The notes under the pieces were generated by a model. That model saw only the letters and a list, made by a program, of their open reading frames with translations. It did no database searches and had not been told where the DNA came from. A stretch of DNA of 64,000 nt from Halomonas sp. KG2. Lineage in GTDB: Bacteria; Pseudomonadota; Gammaproteobacteria; Pseudomonadales; Halomonadaceae. The stretch spans positions 2,914,001-2,978,000 of the forward strand of contig CP098528.1 in NCBI GenBank assembly GCA_030440445.1, written 5' to 3'. Position numbers and translations under genes: made by a program. Below are positions 52,881 to 62,149 of the stretch, piece by piece (position 1 is the first letter of the stretch; every line of letters begins with the position of its first letter).

Positions 52881-55445
52881 TTAAGCCTCACCAAGCAACC
52901 CCAAACTCGCCGCAGGCGCTTGACGCCGCAGGCTATAAGAAAGGGCATGTCCGATAATGCCAATCAGTAATGCGCCCCCTAAGGGCAGAACTAGCCATAA
53001 GCTCACATGCAGGCGCGGCGTTAAATCAAGCCAATAGAGATACAGCGCGGCAGTGGCAAACTCTGCAAGGAAGGCCCCCATCAAACCGCTGGCAAAACCG
53101 AGCAGCGCATATTCAGCGCCTTGTACCCGTGAAATCATTCGGTTACCTGCACCAAATACACGCAGCAAGCCGCTCTCATGGGCGCGTACCGGTCGGCTAG
53201 CCGTCAGTGCTGCATAAAGCACACTAACGCCAGCCATCAGAACCAGAATAAGCACTAGCTCCACTGCTCGGGTGACCTGGGTAAGCACCTCGCGCACTTG
53301 GCCTAAGATGGCATCCACGTTGAGCAGTGATACGCCTGGAAAATCATTGACTAATTGTCGGATTAAGCTCTGCTCTTGTTCTGGCAAGTGAAACGCGGTG
53401 ATAAAACTATGGCCAAACGATTCAAGCACGCCCGGTGGAAAAATAACGAAGAAATTCGGGTTAAAGCTATCCCAGTTAAGGCTGCGAAGGCTCTCAATAC
53501 GGGTAGTGATCGTATCACCGCCGACGGAGAACGTTAGCTCGTCGCCTAACCCAAGACCAAGGCGCTCTGCTAGTCCATCTTCCACGGAGATGGGCACAAC
53601 GCTAGAAGCTTCCTGAGGCGTGGCCTCCACCTCACTCATCCATCCCTGAGGCTCACTCGGTTGTGAAAACCACTCTCCGGCGACGACCTGATTACCTTCG
53701 GGCAACTCTGATTGCCAGGTAAGATTCAGTTCACGGCGCAGCGAGTTATCACCTCTGGCATCAGGAGGAACGGCTTCTATCGGCGGCTGACCGTTAATAG
53801 CACTGATTCTTCCGCGCACCATTGGGTATAGAGTGCTTTGGGTCTCCACCCGCGGAGCAACCGCCTCCTCGAAGGCATCTCGCTCACTGGGCTGAATATT
53901 GATAGCAAAGTAGTTAGGGGTATTCGCCGGCAACTGATCTTGCCAGGTGGACAGTAAATCCCCCCTCACTAGCACGATCATCGCCATCGCAAAAAACGTG
54001 ACCGAAAACGCCAGCAGTTGTCCAAGCCCTGCTTGCTTTCGACGGGCCAGCTGCCTGCCGCCCAACCGAAACGCTTGGCCCCACTCACTTCCACCGGAAA
54101 GCCGTTGAACAGCTTTCAACAGCCCGTTTAGCAACAGCGTGCTTGCCATCCATAAAAGCCCTAACAGGGCCGCACCACCGATGAGTAGCGCCAGTGCAAG
54201 CGAAAAGCTACCTGAGTAAAGCCACAACAGGCCACCAAACACGAGACTCGCAACTCCCACTACTAGCCAAGCAGACGGCGGTAGTGGGTCAAGCTCACGA
54301 CGCAACACTTTCAGCGCACTGACACGCTTAATGCGTAACAGTGTGGGGCCAGCAAAACCAACCAGTACCGCAAGCGCAGTAAAAATGCCTAGCCAGAGCG
54401 GCATAATACCGGGGGGCGGCAGTGTCATAGGTAAAAAACTAGTTAACAGCCACAACAGCACAGCTTGACCAATAAGCCCCAACAGCGCGCCAATAATTGC
54501 CGCCATTAGTGCGAGTCCCATTAATTGCAGGGTAAAAATAGTCACCAGCTGATATTGACTGGCGCCGAAGCAGCGCAGCAACGCCGCGGTGTCCAGGTGG
54601 CGTTCAACGTAACGGCGAGTCGACATAGCCACCGCGACGCCCGCTAACAATACGGCCGCTAATCCGGCAAGACCCAGATAACTCTCAGCGCGTTGAAGCG
54701 CGTTGCCTAACTGAGGACGGTCAACACGGACATCACGTACATCTACCCCATTACGCCTTAGTTCGGCCAGTAAGACCTGCACTTGCTCCAGTGCTGCGGG
54801 AGGCCCAGCAGCAAGCAGTTCAAACTCGAGCCGTGACCCCAACTGCACCAATCCTGTTGCTTCCAGGTCGGCGGTATTGAGCATTAAACGAGGATTGAAA
54901 TTACTAAAACCGGCAGACTGATCCGCCTCGCGCTCGATAATCCCACTAATCAGCAGTTCTGTTTGGCCTACCTGAACTCGGTCGCCTATCGCAATGTCAA
55001 TCAGTTGCGCTAACCGTGGGTCTGCCCAGACTTCCCCAGGCGGAGGGCCTGATACAATCTGCTCAACCCCGTTGCCACGATCCACATGGGAAACGCCATA
55101 GTGAGGATAGACTTCATCCACCGCTTTCAAGCTAGCTGGCTGGAAGCGCTCACCACGACTAATCATTGACACCAGATCAACCTGATCACTCAGCGTAAAA
55201 CCCGCTTGCTCTAGCGTGGTGCGTAGCTCCTCAGAGAATGGCTCGCGCTGCTCAAGAACTAAGTCGCCACCCAGCATCTGACCTGCTTGGCGCTCTAACC
55301 CACGTTCCAGGCGATCTAAAAAAAAGGCGATCATGGTAGAAGCGGCAACTGCCAACACCAGCGCGACAAACAGCGCGCGAACATCAGCGGCACGTAGGTC
55401 ACGCTTCAAACTACGTGCCGCAAGCCGCCAGTTTATATCACTCAT
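52881..55445 (-). CDS. ybbP: ABC transporter permease YbbP (FtsX/MacB-like)
   Basis: About 854 residues with ten predicted membrane helices in the YbbP layout. TM1 is at about 25-45, a large periplasmic domain follows, TM2-4 lie around 255-375, further helices around 390-510, a second periplasmic domain (about 520-720), and TM8-10 (about 725-840). FtsX repeats surround both loops. ATG 55445 lies within the last codons of ybbA (8-base overlap). Partner of YbbA; substrate unknown. The divergent tesA neighbour is conserved from E. coli. Confidence 0.92.
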   Translation of the reverse strand: MSDINWRLAARSLKRDLRAADVRALFVALVLAVAASTMIAFFLDRLERGLERQAGQMLGGDLVLEQREPFSEELRTTLEQAGFTLSDQVDLVSMISRGERFQPASLKAVDEVYPHYGVSHVDRGNGVEQIVSGPPPGEVWADPRLAQLIDIAIGDRVQVGQTELLISGIIEREADQSAGFSNFNPRLMLNTADLEATGLVQLGSRLEFELLAAGPPAALEQVQVLLAELRRNGVDVRDVRVDRPQLGNALQRAESYLGLAGLAAVLLAGVAVAMSTRRYVERHLDTAALLRCFGASQYQLVTIFTLQLMGLALMAAIIGALLGLIGQAVLLWLLTSFLPMTLPPPGIMPLWLGIFTALAVLVGFAGPTLLRIKRVSALKVLRRELDPLPPSAWLVVGVASLVFGGLLWLYSGSFSLALALLIGGAALLGLLWMASTLLLNGLLKAVQRLSGGSEWGQAFRLGGRQLARRKQAGLGQLLAFSVTFFAMAMIVLVRGDLLSTWQDQLPANTPNYFAINIQPSERDAFEEAVAPRVETQSTLYPMVRGRISAINGQPPIEAVPPDARGDNSLRRELNLTWQSELPEGNQVVAGEWFSQPSEPQGWMSEVEATPQEASSVVPISVEDGLAERLGLGLGDELTFSVGGDTITTRIESLRSLNWDSFNPNFFVIFPPGVLESFGHSFITAFHLPEQEQSLIRQLVNDFPGVSLLNVDAILGQVREVLTQVTRAVELVLILVLMAGVSVLYAALTASRPVRAHESGLLRVFGAGNRMISRVQGAEYALLGFASGLMGAFLAEFATAALYLYWLDLTPRLHVSLWLVLPLGGALLIGIIGHALSYSLRRQAPAASLGLLGEA

Positions 55446-56289
55446 CGCCACCCCCGCTGGCAGCAGCGGTTGGCTCGAACGGCATCAACTGCCCGTTAGC
55501 CAGGCGCAAACACCGGTCGCAGCGGCGGGCAAGTGCGTGGTCGTGGGTCACTAAAATTAGCGTCGTGCCCGCTTCACGGTTCAGCGTGAAAAGCAGGTCA
55601 ATAATCTGTGCGCCCGTATCGGGATCAAGGTTACCTGTTGGTTCGTCGGCAAAGACTAGCTCAGGGTCGGTAACGAATGCGCGAGCAATGGCAACGCGCT
55701 GCTGCTCGCCTCCCGAAAGCTGTTTAGGCAGATGCTCTGTGCGCTCACCCAGTCCGACTCGCTCAAGCCATTGAGCCGCTGCCTGAGTTTCTCCCGCTCT
55801 GGGAGACAACTCCAACGGCAGTAGCACATTTTCTAATGCACTTAACGTCGGTAGTAGCTGAAAGTTTTGGAATACAAAACCGACTCTTCCGGCACGCAAC
55901 GCTGCACGCCCATCTTCATCCATTCGGCTCAGCGGCTGGCCAAATAGCGTGAGCTCACCATCACTGGGCGTATCCAACCCAGCCAATAACCCTAGCAGGG
56001 TCGACTTACCAGCACCGCTTTTACCAAGAATGGCAACACTTTCTCCCGCGGCCACGCTGAGCGAAAGGTCGTGTAAGATAGTTAGCGAACGCTCTCCGCT
56101 CCTCACCTGTTTAGATAGTTTTTCCGCATGCAGGACTGGCTGGTGAGCTTGCTTGTGAGGAACATTACTAGCGGTGATGGTGTCGGTGGTGGGCTGATGC
56201 GAAGAGGCAGCATCGGTTGGCAAATTAGCGGTTGGGTCCAAGTGGGCTTTTGGATCCAAATTGGCTTGTGGATCAGAGGAGTAAGACAT
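55438..56289 (-). CDS. ybbA: ABC transporter ATP-binding protein YbbA
   Basis: The MacB/LolD-type ATPase for YbbP. Walker A is GKSGAGKSTLLGLLAGLD, then FVFQNFQLLPTLSALENV, signature LSGGEQQRVAIARA, Walker B LVFADEPTGNLD and the His switch VTHDHALARRCDRCLRL. The core begins about 60 residues in. The N-terminal part from ATG 56289 contains a degenerate repeat (DPQANL, DPKAHL, DPTANL) not found in E. coli YbbA. The start codon overlaps that of tesA on the other strand, so a start further in is also possible. Confidence 0.9.
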   Translation of the reverse strand: MSYSSDPQANLDPKAHLDPTANLPTDAASSHQPTTDTITASNVPHKQAHQPVLHAEKLSKQVRSGERSLTILHDLSLSVAAGESVAILGKSGAGKSTLLGLLAGLDTPSDGELTLFGQPLSRMDEDGRAALRAGRVGFVFQNFQLLPTLSALENVLLPLELSPRAGETQAAAQWLERVGLGERTEHLPKQLSGGEQQRVAIARAFVTDPELVFADEPTGNLDPDTGAQIIDLLFTLNREAGTTLILVTHDHALARRCDRCLRLANGQLMPFEPTAAASGGGDE

Positions 56290-56959
56290 GAAGCATGGCA
56301 TCCCTATAGCGAGGCAAAGACTGAACCGCATGGTAACCGGAGGGTTGCTGGCACTGATAGTCATCTTTAGCGCACCAGCACTCAGCGCCGACCAACGCCC
56401 AACACTTTTAGTCATGGGCGATAGTCTTAGTGCCGCCTATGGTATAGAGCAAGAAATGGGTTGGGTAACGTTATTGGCTGAGCGGCTAGATGGTGAAGCC
56501 CAGGTTATCAATGTCAGTATCAGCGGTGAAACGACGTCCGGTGGTGCACAACGATTAGCTAACATTATCGGACAACGACAGCCTGATATCGTTCTGTTAG
56601 AGCTTGGCGGCAACGATGGATTACGCGGCCTTCCGCCTGCTCAAATGCGTTCTAATCTAGCTGGCATGATTGAACAAAGCCAACAGGCAGGTGCTGACGT
56701 ACTGCTTCTCGGCATTGATATTCCGCCCAACTATGGCCAAGCCTACCGTGATGCCTTTACCGGTGTTTTTCATTCGTTAGCTGATGAGTATGACGTACCT
56801 CTCGTGCCCTTCTTGTTGGAAGACGTAGCGCTTAACGAGCAACTGATGCAAGATGACGGCATTCACCCCACCGCAGCAGCTCAACCCATTATTTTAGACA
56901 ACGTTTGGCCAGCACTTGAACCTCTGCTCGATAGCGTGTTTCAAGCATCCGCCAAATGA
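56288..56959 (+). CDS. tesA: Multifunctional acyl-CoA thioesterase I / lysophospholipase L1
   Basis: A periplasmic SGNH esterase of 223 residues. The signal peptide ends near SAPALSA (about residue 34). Block I LLVMGDSLSAAYGI holds the nucleophilic serine, block II gives SGETTSGG, block III LLELGGNDGLRG and block V DGIHPTAAAQP with the catalytic Asp and His. GAGGAG lies 6 bases before ATG 56288. Divergent from ybbAP, as in E. coli; the two starts overlap. Confidence 0.95.
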   Translation: MKHGIPIARQRLNRMVTGGLLALIVIFSAPALSADQRPTLLVMGDSLSAAYGIEQEMGWVTLLAERLDGEAQVINVSISGETTSGGAQRLANIIGQRQPDIVLLELGGNDGLRGLPPAQMRSNLAGMIEQSQQAGADVLLLGIDIPPNYGQAYRDAFTGVFHSLADEYDVPLVPFLLEDVALNEQLMQDDGIHPTAAAQPIILDNVWPALEPLLDSVFQASAK

Positions 56960-57089
56960 GACAACGACAGTTCCTTTTTATCGTTTAACGCTAGCGCTTC
57001 TAAGCCACTAATCTTAAAGAGGCTCTGAGAAAAACCCTAACATCAGCGATAATGCGGCCATTGTCAGTTGCATAGATTTCAGTACTGTC

Positions 57090-57218
57090 ATGGATCAGAT
57101 CACCTTCTCCGAAGCTGAGTACCAGAACAAAAAGCGAAAGGCTCGTTATCGTGGGCTGGCCAAAAACACTCGGTACCTGCACTTGCTAGCAGCGTCGTTC
57201 AACAACCTGCTAATCAAA
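57090..57218 (+). pseudogene. Internally deleted IS5-family transposase remnant
   Basis: MDQITFSEAEYQNKKRK, the usual N-terminus of an IS5-group transposase, is joined directly to ARYRGLAKNTRYLHLLA, the usual C-terminus, with the DDE core missing. The frame continues as noise to 57311. About 1 kb has been lost by an in-frame deletion. The surrounding 56960-57275 contains no gene; a perfect palindrome GGAATAGGGCTATTCC lies at 57239-57254. The outer ends of the element are not clear. Confidence 0.7.
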
Positions 57219-57275
57219 TCAGTGAGAAATATCTGTGGGAATAGGGCTATTCCGCCCCCCCTTAAGCTCCAAGAG

Positions 57276-58151
57276 CTAGGCTTTCGAAGATTGCAGCTGC
57301 TGCAGCGCTAGCCCTGAAAGGATCAGCATCAATCCTACCAACGTGGATACCAACAATGGCTCATTGACAACCAGATAGAGCAGCAGCAACGAAATAGGCG
57401 GCGAAAGAAAGATCAGATTAGACACCTTGGCCGTACGCGAGACCTTGCGAACCGCCATCTGCCAAAGAATAAAAGCGACCCCCATTTCGAAAAGACCCAC
57501 GTAGACACCCGCGCCTAAGGCTTGCCAGCCATGCCAACTAAACCCTGGACCCACCATTAATAGCAGCGTTAAAACAGGCAAACCGACACTAAAATTCTGC
57601 CATTGCGCGACTAAGGGCGCTCTTTCATCCCGCGCGTTGAGTAACCAGTAGAGCGCCTATAACAGCGTCGACACAAGTGCAAATACGACTCCAAGAGGGT
57701 CTGCGAAATCAACATTGAAAACATTACCGCGGGTTGCTATCACCCAGACCCCCGCGTAGGCAATGAGCCCCGCGACCACATCCACTCGCGTGAGCCGTTG
57801 CCCTAGGATCGGTACCGCCAGAAGCGCCATTGCCAGCGCCCAAGTATAGTTGAGTGCCATTGCCTCTTGCCCAGGCAGCCTATCGTAAGCGGCAAACAGC
57901 ACTAGATAGTAGGCAACAGGATTCATCAACCCAGCCCATGCAGCAGTTCGCCAACCATGGCGAAGGGCTTCTGTTAAATGCCCTTGCTTCACTACCAACA
58001 CAAACATGAATGCCCAAGATACAAGGGCCGCGAGCCACATCAACTCTAGCGGGCTCATCCAGGCAAGAGCGACCTTAAAAGCCGTAGCAACTGTCGACCA
58101 TAGCGCCACCGCTCCAAGACCATACAGTATCGCTTGACGATCTTGGTTCAT
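57276..58151 (-). pseudogene. EamA/DMT-superfamily permease interrupted by an in-frame amber codon
   Basis: Both EamA halves are readable in one frame: MNQDRQAILYGLGAVALWS to VFALVSTLL, then TAG (57657-57659), then ALYWLLNARDERAPLVAQW to the end at 57276. The family pattern expects Trp at the stop, so a single TGG to TAG change would explain the break. There is no shift. About 290 residues and ten helices would result. It overlaps the SelW-like gene by four bases. Function in the intact family: export or import of small metabolites. Confidence 0.88.
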
Positions 58152-58417
58152 CGGTCGATATGCCCCAAATCCCGGGCTGGCTCGATCTTATCCCGTACGC
58201 GTTGCTTTAGAAGCTTAATATCTGGAAAGCCACCATCGCGCTTTCTTTCCCATAGCAGCGCTTCGTCGCACCATATCTCAAAGGTGCCACCATGGGAGGG
58301 AGACAAGGCAACCTCTACAAGACTTTCGCCATAGGTTGAAAGCAGCTCTTGGGCATACCAAGCACTGCGCAGCAACCACTGACACTGCGTGCAGTAACGT
58401 ATTTGAATGCGTGACAT
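58148..58417 (-). CDS. SelT/SelW/SelH (Rdx) family protein
   Basis: 89 residues of thioredoxin-like fold. The start IQIRYCTQCQWLLRSAWYAQ has the CxxC redox pair of the family, here with Cys at the selenocysteine site, and the C-terminal GGFPDIKLLKQRVRD is conserved. AGGAA lies 7 bases before ATG 58417. It forms an operon with the broken EamA permease. Redox role presumed from the family; partner unknown. Confidence 0.9.
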   Translation of the reverse strand: MSRIQIRYCTQCQWLLRSAWYAQELLSTYGESLVEVALSPSHGGTFEIWCDEALLWERKRDGGFPDIKLLKQRVRDKIEPARDLGHIDR

Positions 58418-58520
58418 ACGAAGGTTCCTAAACATTTTAGTGTGGCATCGCTATTTTTCATTCTGTCACCTTACATTAGCAACTGCCAAGGAAACTCAAT
58501 GCTTTAGACACACCTATTGC

Positions 58521-58584
58521 TATCAGTACTGACTTCTATCAGTACTGACTTCTATCAGTACTGACTGGTATCAGTAACGACCTC
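58521..58584. repeat. Four tandem 16-bp iterons with palindromic core
   Basis: TATCAGTACTGACTTC occurs twice exactly, then TATCAGTACTGACTGG and TATCAGTAACGACCTC. The core TCAGTACTGA is a perfect 10-bp palindrome. The array lies between the divergent SelW-like gene and the LOV gene, 183 bases before the latter. The rest of 58418-58767 shows a possible TATTCT near 58669 and no gene. Confidence 0.92.
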
Positions 58585-58767
58585 TATCTGGATAGCACTG
58601 TCGATTGCAATGCATCGCAACGCTCGCCATGATGATAGGTAATTAGCGGTGATTAGCTGGGTTTTTGCTATTCTACCTTTATTAAGCAGTATGAAATGCC
58701 GCTTAGCTCCGCGTTGATGGACAGCGCATAGCTTCGCAAGAACGAGAGCAGCAACAGGAACCCATTG

Positions 58768-59205
58768 ATGAAACGATCTCCTTTGATCAGCCCTGAGTTA
58801 CTTGAACGTCTTGTTGACGCTTCCGAGGATGGCATCGTCGTTGCAGAACAAGAAGGCGACGAAAATATCCTTATCTACGTCAACCAAGGCTTCGAACGCC
58901 TCACTGGCTACAGTGCAGATGAAATTCTTTATCGCGACTGCCGTTTTTTACAAAATGAAGACCGTGACCAAGACGCACTGGTCTCTATTCGGGAAGCGCT
59001 GAAAGAGGGTCGCCCTTCTCGTGAAGTGCTGCGCAATTACCGCAAAGACGGCACCATGTTCTGGAATGAGCTCTCTATCACTCCCGTTTATGACGAAGCT
59101 GATAACTTGATGTACTACATCGGCGTACAGAAAGATGTGACTGAACGCGTCGAAGCACAGCAAGCTTTGGCAGCCATTCAAAAGCGCCAAGAACTGGCAG
59201 AGTAA
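58768..59205 (+). CDS. Short LOV photoreceptor protein
   Basis: 145 residues, a single PAS/LOV domain with short flanking helices and no output domain. ILYRDCRFLQNEDRDQ contains the flavin-adduct cysteine C58 (family consensus GXNCRFLQ, here D instead of N). IYVNQGFERLTGYSADEI and VLRNYRKDGTMFWNELSITP follow, and the C-terminal helix begins YIGVQKDVTERVEAQQALA. It resembles the short LOV proteins of Pseudomonas putida closely. Blue-light sensing through FMN is expected. ATG 58768 has AGGAA upstream; TTG 58765 is less likely. Confidence 0.9.
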   Translation: MKRSPLISPELLERLVDASEDGIVVAEQEGDENILIYVNQGFERLTGYSADEILYRDCRFLQNEDRDQDALVSIREALKEGRPSREVLRNYRKDGTMFWNELSITPVYDEADNLMYYIGVQKDVTERVEAQQALAAIQKRQELAE

Positions 59206-59358
59206 AATAAAATAGCCTCGGGGGCTTGAACTTCAACCTAAGTGGCGGTATACAGCGGCTAAGCGCATAAAAGCGCCAGGCGCTTCTTGTTTCATCTATC
59301 GATTGAAAGAAGAAGCCGTTGTGATGCCGGTGCGCCGGCTTGGGTTGGAGGGCATACT

Positions 59359-59571
59359 ATGAGCCGTGACCCCTTAAATCGTGAATCTTATGCCAGTGAT
59401 GCAGTCGATGCAGATGAGTTCGATAACTTAGACGCTGTTAACGATGACCACTACGGCAAAAGCAAACCCAGCAAAGCAGATACGCTTCGCGCCCGCCGCC
59501 AAGTAGAAGCATGGCTTGAGGAGCGCCGTTTGCAGCGCGCTATTGAAGATGATTGGGATGAAGAGGAATAA
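59359..59571 (+). CDS. Small PA3496-like protein
   Basis: 70 residues, strongly acidic at both ends, with a basic helix in the middle (ADTLRARRQVEAWLEERRLQ followed by RAIEDDWDEEE). The C-terminal pattern matches small proteins annotated as the PA3496 family, proposed for envelope integrity. GGAGGG lies 6 bases before ATG 59359; the longer frame from 59287 has no support. Single gene. Confidence 0.75.
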   Translation: MSRDPLNRESYASDAVDADEFDNLDAVNDDHYGKSKPSKADTLRARRQVEAWLEERRLQRAIEDDWDEEE

Positions 59572-59811
59572 CCTGATCGTCCAACCGCTTTCATTGATTG
59601 GCAGCTTAGTTACGACATCTAGTTACTCACTGTAATGGTTGCACCCCAAGCCTTTACTAAGCTGCTGATCAACGCATATACAAGACTTATCTTCTACGCG
59701 TCTGGCCTTTACCTGCGCTGAGCACTATCATCTTAGCCCTATGCCAGCACACAGCTGCGACTCTTTTCTCCAACAACCTAACGGATTTCCATGGCGCAAT
59801 ACTCTAATCTA

Positions 59812-59953
59812 TCCCATAAATTTTTCGTTAACTTTGATGGGTGGGTGGGTTGGAAGACGCCAAACCAAGGAGCCTAAGTCATCGCTTGGAAAAAAATTCC
59901 CGCTCAATTTCTGTAGAAAACTGGCATTTTAGTTAAATTTTCAGTTTATGGGA
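59812..59953. repeat. MITE-like element bounded by inverted repeats
   Basis: TCCCATAAA (59812-59820) and TTTATGGGA (59945-59953) are perfect terminal inverted repeats, and the inner TTAACT/AGTTAA extends them imperfectly. The 142-base interior has no coding frame of note. No clear target duplication. The rest of 59572-60132 holds no gene or RNA that I recognise. Confidence 0.45.
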
Positions 59954-60132
59954 CGAATTCAGGCTCCAAAACGTAACTTTTTAGTCACGCCATAAACTGC
60001 CGGTGCGACGGTCAGTCGATACACACAAGGGTATTTTCACTCGCGTGGAATGGGATTCGCTTTTGCTTGTTTGAGGCTGCTTTGTCAATGCTCATCGCAC
60101 TAGGCGGAACGGGTATATGAGAGTAGCTGTGT

Positions 60133-60712
60133 TTATATCAGCGACAAGAGGTACTGCCGGTAGTATTGAGAAAAGCTCAGCGTCAGTAACGAAGCATCAG
60201 TAACTTGCAGCTCGCTCTTTCCATGCTGATCTTTAACGGAAAGGGGATTTTCTTCACTGTCTTTTGCGCCTTCGGTACTCCCATTGGCGTGCTCAGAGTG
60301 GGATTGGGTCTGACAGCCATTAAGCTTTTTTGCCTGCAGCGTGGATTGATCCTCGGGAAGGTCATGTGCAATTCTTTGTGAGTATTTTCTTAGGGTAGGT
60401 TCAGCAATCACGTAAAGCCACGCCTCTCTGTCATCAGTGCCCATCTTTCTTAAGATGCGACCAAGAACCTGCCTGTAGTGAAGCTCGGTGCGGATGCGAC
60501 TGAGGTAACAGCAAACTAAAAGACGCTGTATATCGGTGCCTTCAGATATCATGCTCACCGCGACAATCCAGCAGGTGTTGTCATGCCGAAACCGGTCGAT
60601 TAGTTGCTGAGCCCGAGGTGTTTTACTGGTGACCACGACATAGCTTTGATGCTTAGCATTCAGCATTCCAGCAATTTGATGGGCATGCTCAATATCCGTT
60701 GCCACCACTAGC
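60133..60712 (-). pseudogene. 5'-truncated SF2 (DEAD/DEAH) helicase fragment
   Basis: About 190 C-terminal residues of a helicase: VVATDIEHAHQIAGMLNAK (start of the second RecA domain), motif V AVSMISEGTDI and motif VI HYRQVLGRILRKMG, then a low-complexity polar tail. Upstream the frame ends in TAA within 4 codons (60718-60720), where the sequence turns to mobile-element DNA, so the ATPase half is gone. Such helicases occur in accessory and defence islands, but nothing else of a system remains. Confidence 0.8.
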
Positions 60713-60765
60713 CCCCCTTACAGAGTATATAGTGAATTTTGTGTACTTCTGTTGGTGAGTGAGTG

Positions 60766-60805
60766 AATGCCCCATAAGCAAAGGCTTTTGGGGCATTTTT
60801 AGTTT
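60766..60805 (+). terminator. Terminator-like hairpin at the helicase/IS66 junction
   Basis: AATGCCCC (60766-60773) and GGGGCATT (60790-60797), extended by a partly paired inner stem, then TTTTAGTTTTT. The transcript it would end is not identifiable. Confidence 0.6.
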
Positions 60806-60843
60806 TTACACGGTATGTAATTTGGTGTGTAAAATAGGAGCAC

Positions 60844-61109
60844 TTGCTCCAAGGGCTCTGCCCTCTCGCCGCAAGCGGCGATTCACCCGAGGTATTTCAC
60901 GACCAGCGATGTGATCCAGTGAAAGCACAGATACAGATAACTTCCTCGGGGATGCTTAAAAGTGAGCAATGGTCGTACCACCATACTCATACTGTAGCTG
61001 GAGGATGCCACAATAAATTGGCCGCCCGTAGCTTTGGTCGCAAAGCGAACATGCAACTTAGAGATACCGCCCAAAATTTTCGGCGCGTTTACGCGTCCGT
61101 AGCATTTGA
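60844..61109. other. Unassigned mosaic DNA before the IS66 fragment
   Basis: An open frame continues from here into the IS66 transposase, but its first 90 residues have no resemblance to IS66 or to anything I recognise on either strand. The stretch contains a short hairpin CGCCGCAAGCGGCG (60870-60883). It is best read as foreign DNA joined by a recombination event. Confidence 0.5.
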
Positions 61110-61881
61110 GTGTTATGCATGGGGCCGACTGCACATTGAGGACGTTCTGAACGACCAGTTCAGTGGCACACTGATCAGTGATGGTTATGCGGCTTATGCC
61201 CGCTATGCCGCGGCCCAGAAAGGCATTACCCATGCTCAATGCTGGGTGCATAGTCGCCGTTGCTTCGTTGAGGCCCAGAAGGATCATCCTGAGAAGGCCA
61301 CCGAAGCTCTGCAACAGATCGCGAAGCTGTACCAGATTGAAGATACCATTAAGGAAAAGGAGCTCACCGGCGAGAAGAAGCGTCAATACCGGCTGGACCA
61401 TGCGAAGCCGGTCGTCAGCGGCTTCTTCCAGTGGTGCCGGGATCAGTTGGCGCAAGGCGGCCTGTTACCCAGTGAACCGCTAACCAAAGCCCTGAATTAC
61501 GTGCTCGGCCGGGAAACGAGCCTGACGGTGTTCCTGGAAGATCCGGACGTACAACCCGATACCAACCACCTGGAACGGGCCCTGCGGCCCATTCCAATGG
61601 GCCAGAAAAACTGTATGTTCTGCTGGACCGAACTGGGCGCGGAACACCTGGGCATCATCCAGAGCCTGATCAGCACCTGCAAGCTGCACGATATTACCCC
61701 GTACATGTATCTGGTGGACGTATTGCAACGCATCAGCCAGCACCCGGCCCGTGAAGTCAGCGACCTGACGCCCCGACTCTGGAAAACTCGGTTCGCCGAG
61801 ACCCCGTTACGGGCGCTGATCGACCCACGCCATCCTGACCGACAGAGCAAACAGCCGGAGGCCACCGTCCGTGCGCATTGA
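61110..61881 (+). pseudogene. 5'-truncated IS66-family transposase (TnpC)
   Basis: About 255 C-terminal residues of TnpC: GTLISDGYAAYARYAAAQKG with the second catalytic Asp, the CWVHSRRCFVEA motif, PDTNHLERALRPIPMGQKNC with the catalytic Glu region, and the usual end ISTCKLHDITPYMYLVDVLQ. The N-terminal zinc finger and first Asp are missing, and no tnpA/tnpB precede it. Not expected to be active. GC content is higher than in the flanking DNA. Confidence 0.85.
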
Positions 61882-61885
61882 GGAC

Positions 61886-62140
61886 ATGAGCATCGACCAG
61901 TTGCTGGAACTGAACCAGTATATCTGCCAGCGAATTGATGAACTGCAAGAGCAAGAAACCCTGCAAGCCTTGAGTCAATTGCGGGTTGGCCTGAAAGTGA
62001 CCTTCGAGGGCCGGGAAGGACCGGTGTTGGGGATCGTCACCAAGATCAACCGCAAGAGTGCGATCGTGCTGGGTGAGGATGGCAGGAAGCAGTACAAGGT
62101 CTCGCCGGAGTTATTGAGGCCCCTCCGTGACGTGAAGTAG
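61886..62140 (+). CDS. Small protein linked to the IS66 transposase
   Basis: 84 residues from ATG 61886 (GTG 61871 would overlap the transposase stop). An N-terminal helix MSIDQLLELNQYICQRIDEL is followed by a small beta domain (LKVTFEGREGPVLGIVTKIN, SAIVLGEDGRKQYKVSP) of KOW/SH3 appearance. Its position immediately after TnpC suggests an accessory gene carried by the element. Function unknown. Confidence 0.65.
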   Translation: MSIDQLLELNQYICQRIDELQEQETLQALSQLRVGLKVTFEGREGPVLGIVTKINRKSAIVLGEDGRKQYKVSPELLRPLRDVK

Positions 62141-62149
62141 GTCAACTAC

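Noticed and set aside
57000..57182. 60-residue open frame on the minus strand
   Set aside because: It is antisense to the IS5 remnant, without ribosome binding site or family resemblance.
59741..59932. 63-residue plus-strand open frame in the intergenic region
   Set aside because: Low-quality composition, no ribosome binding site, and it overlaps the MITE-like repeat.
60883..61455. 190-residue minus-strand frame over the IS66 fragment
   Set aside because: It is antisense to the recognisable TnpC sequence and resembles no family.
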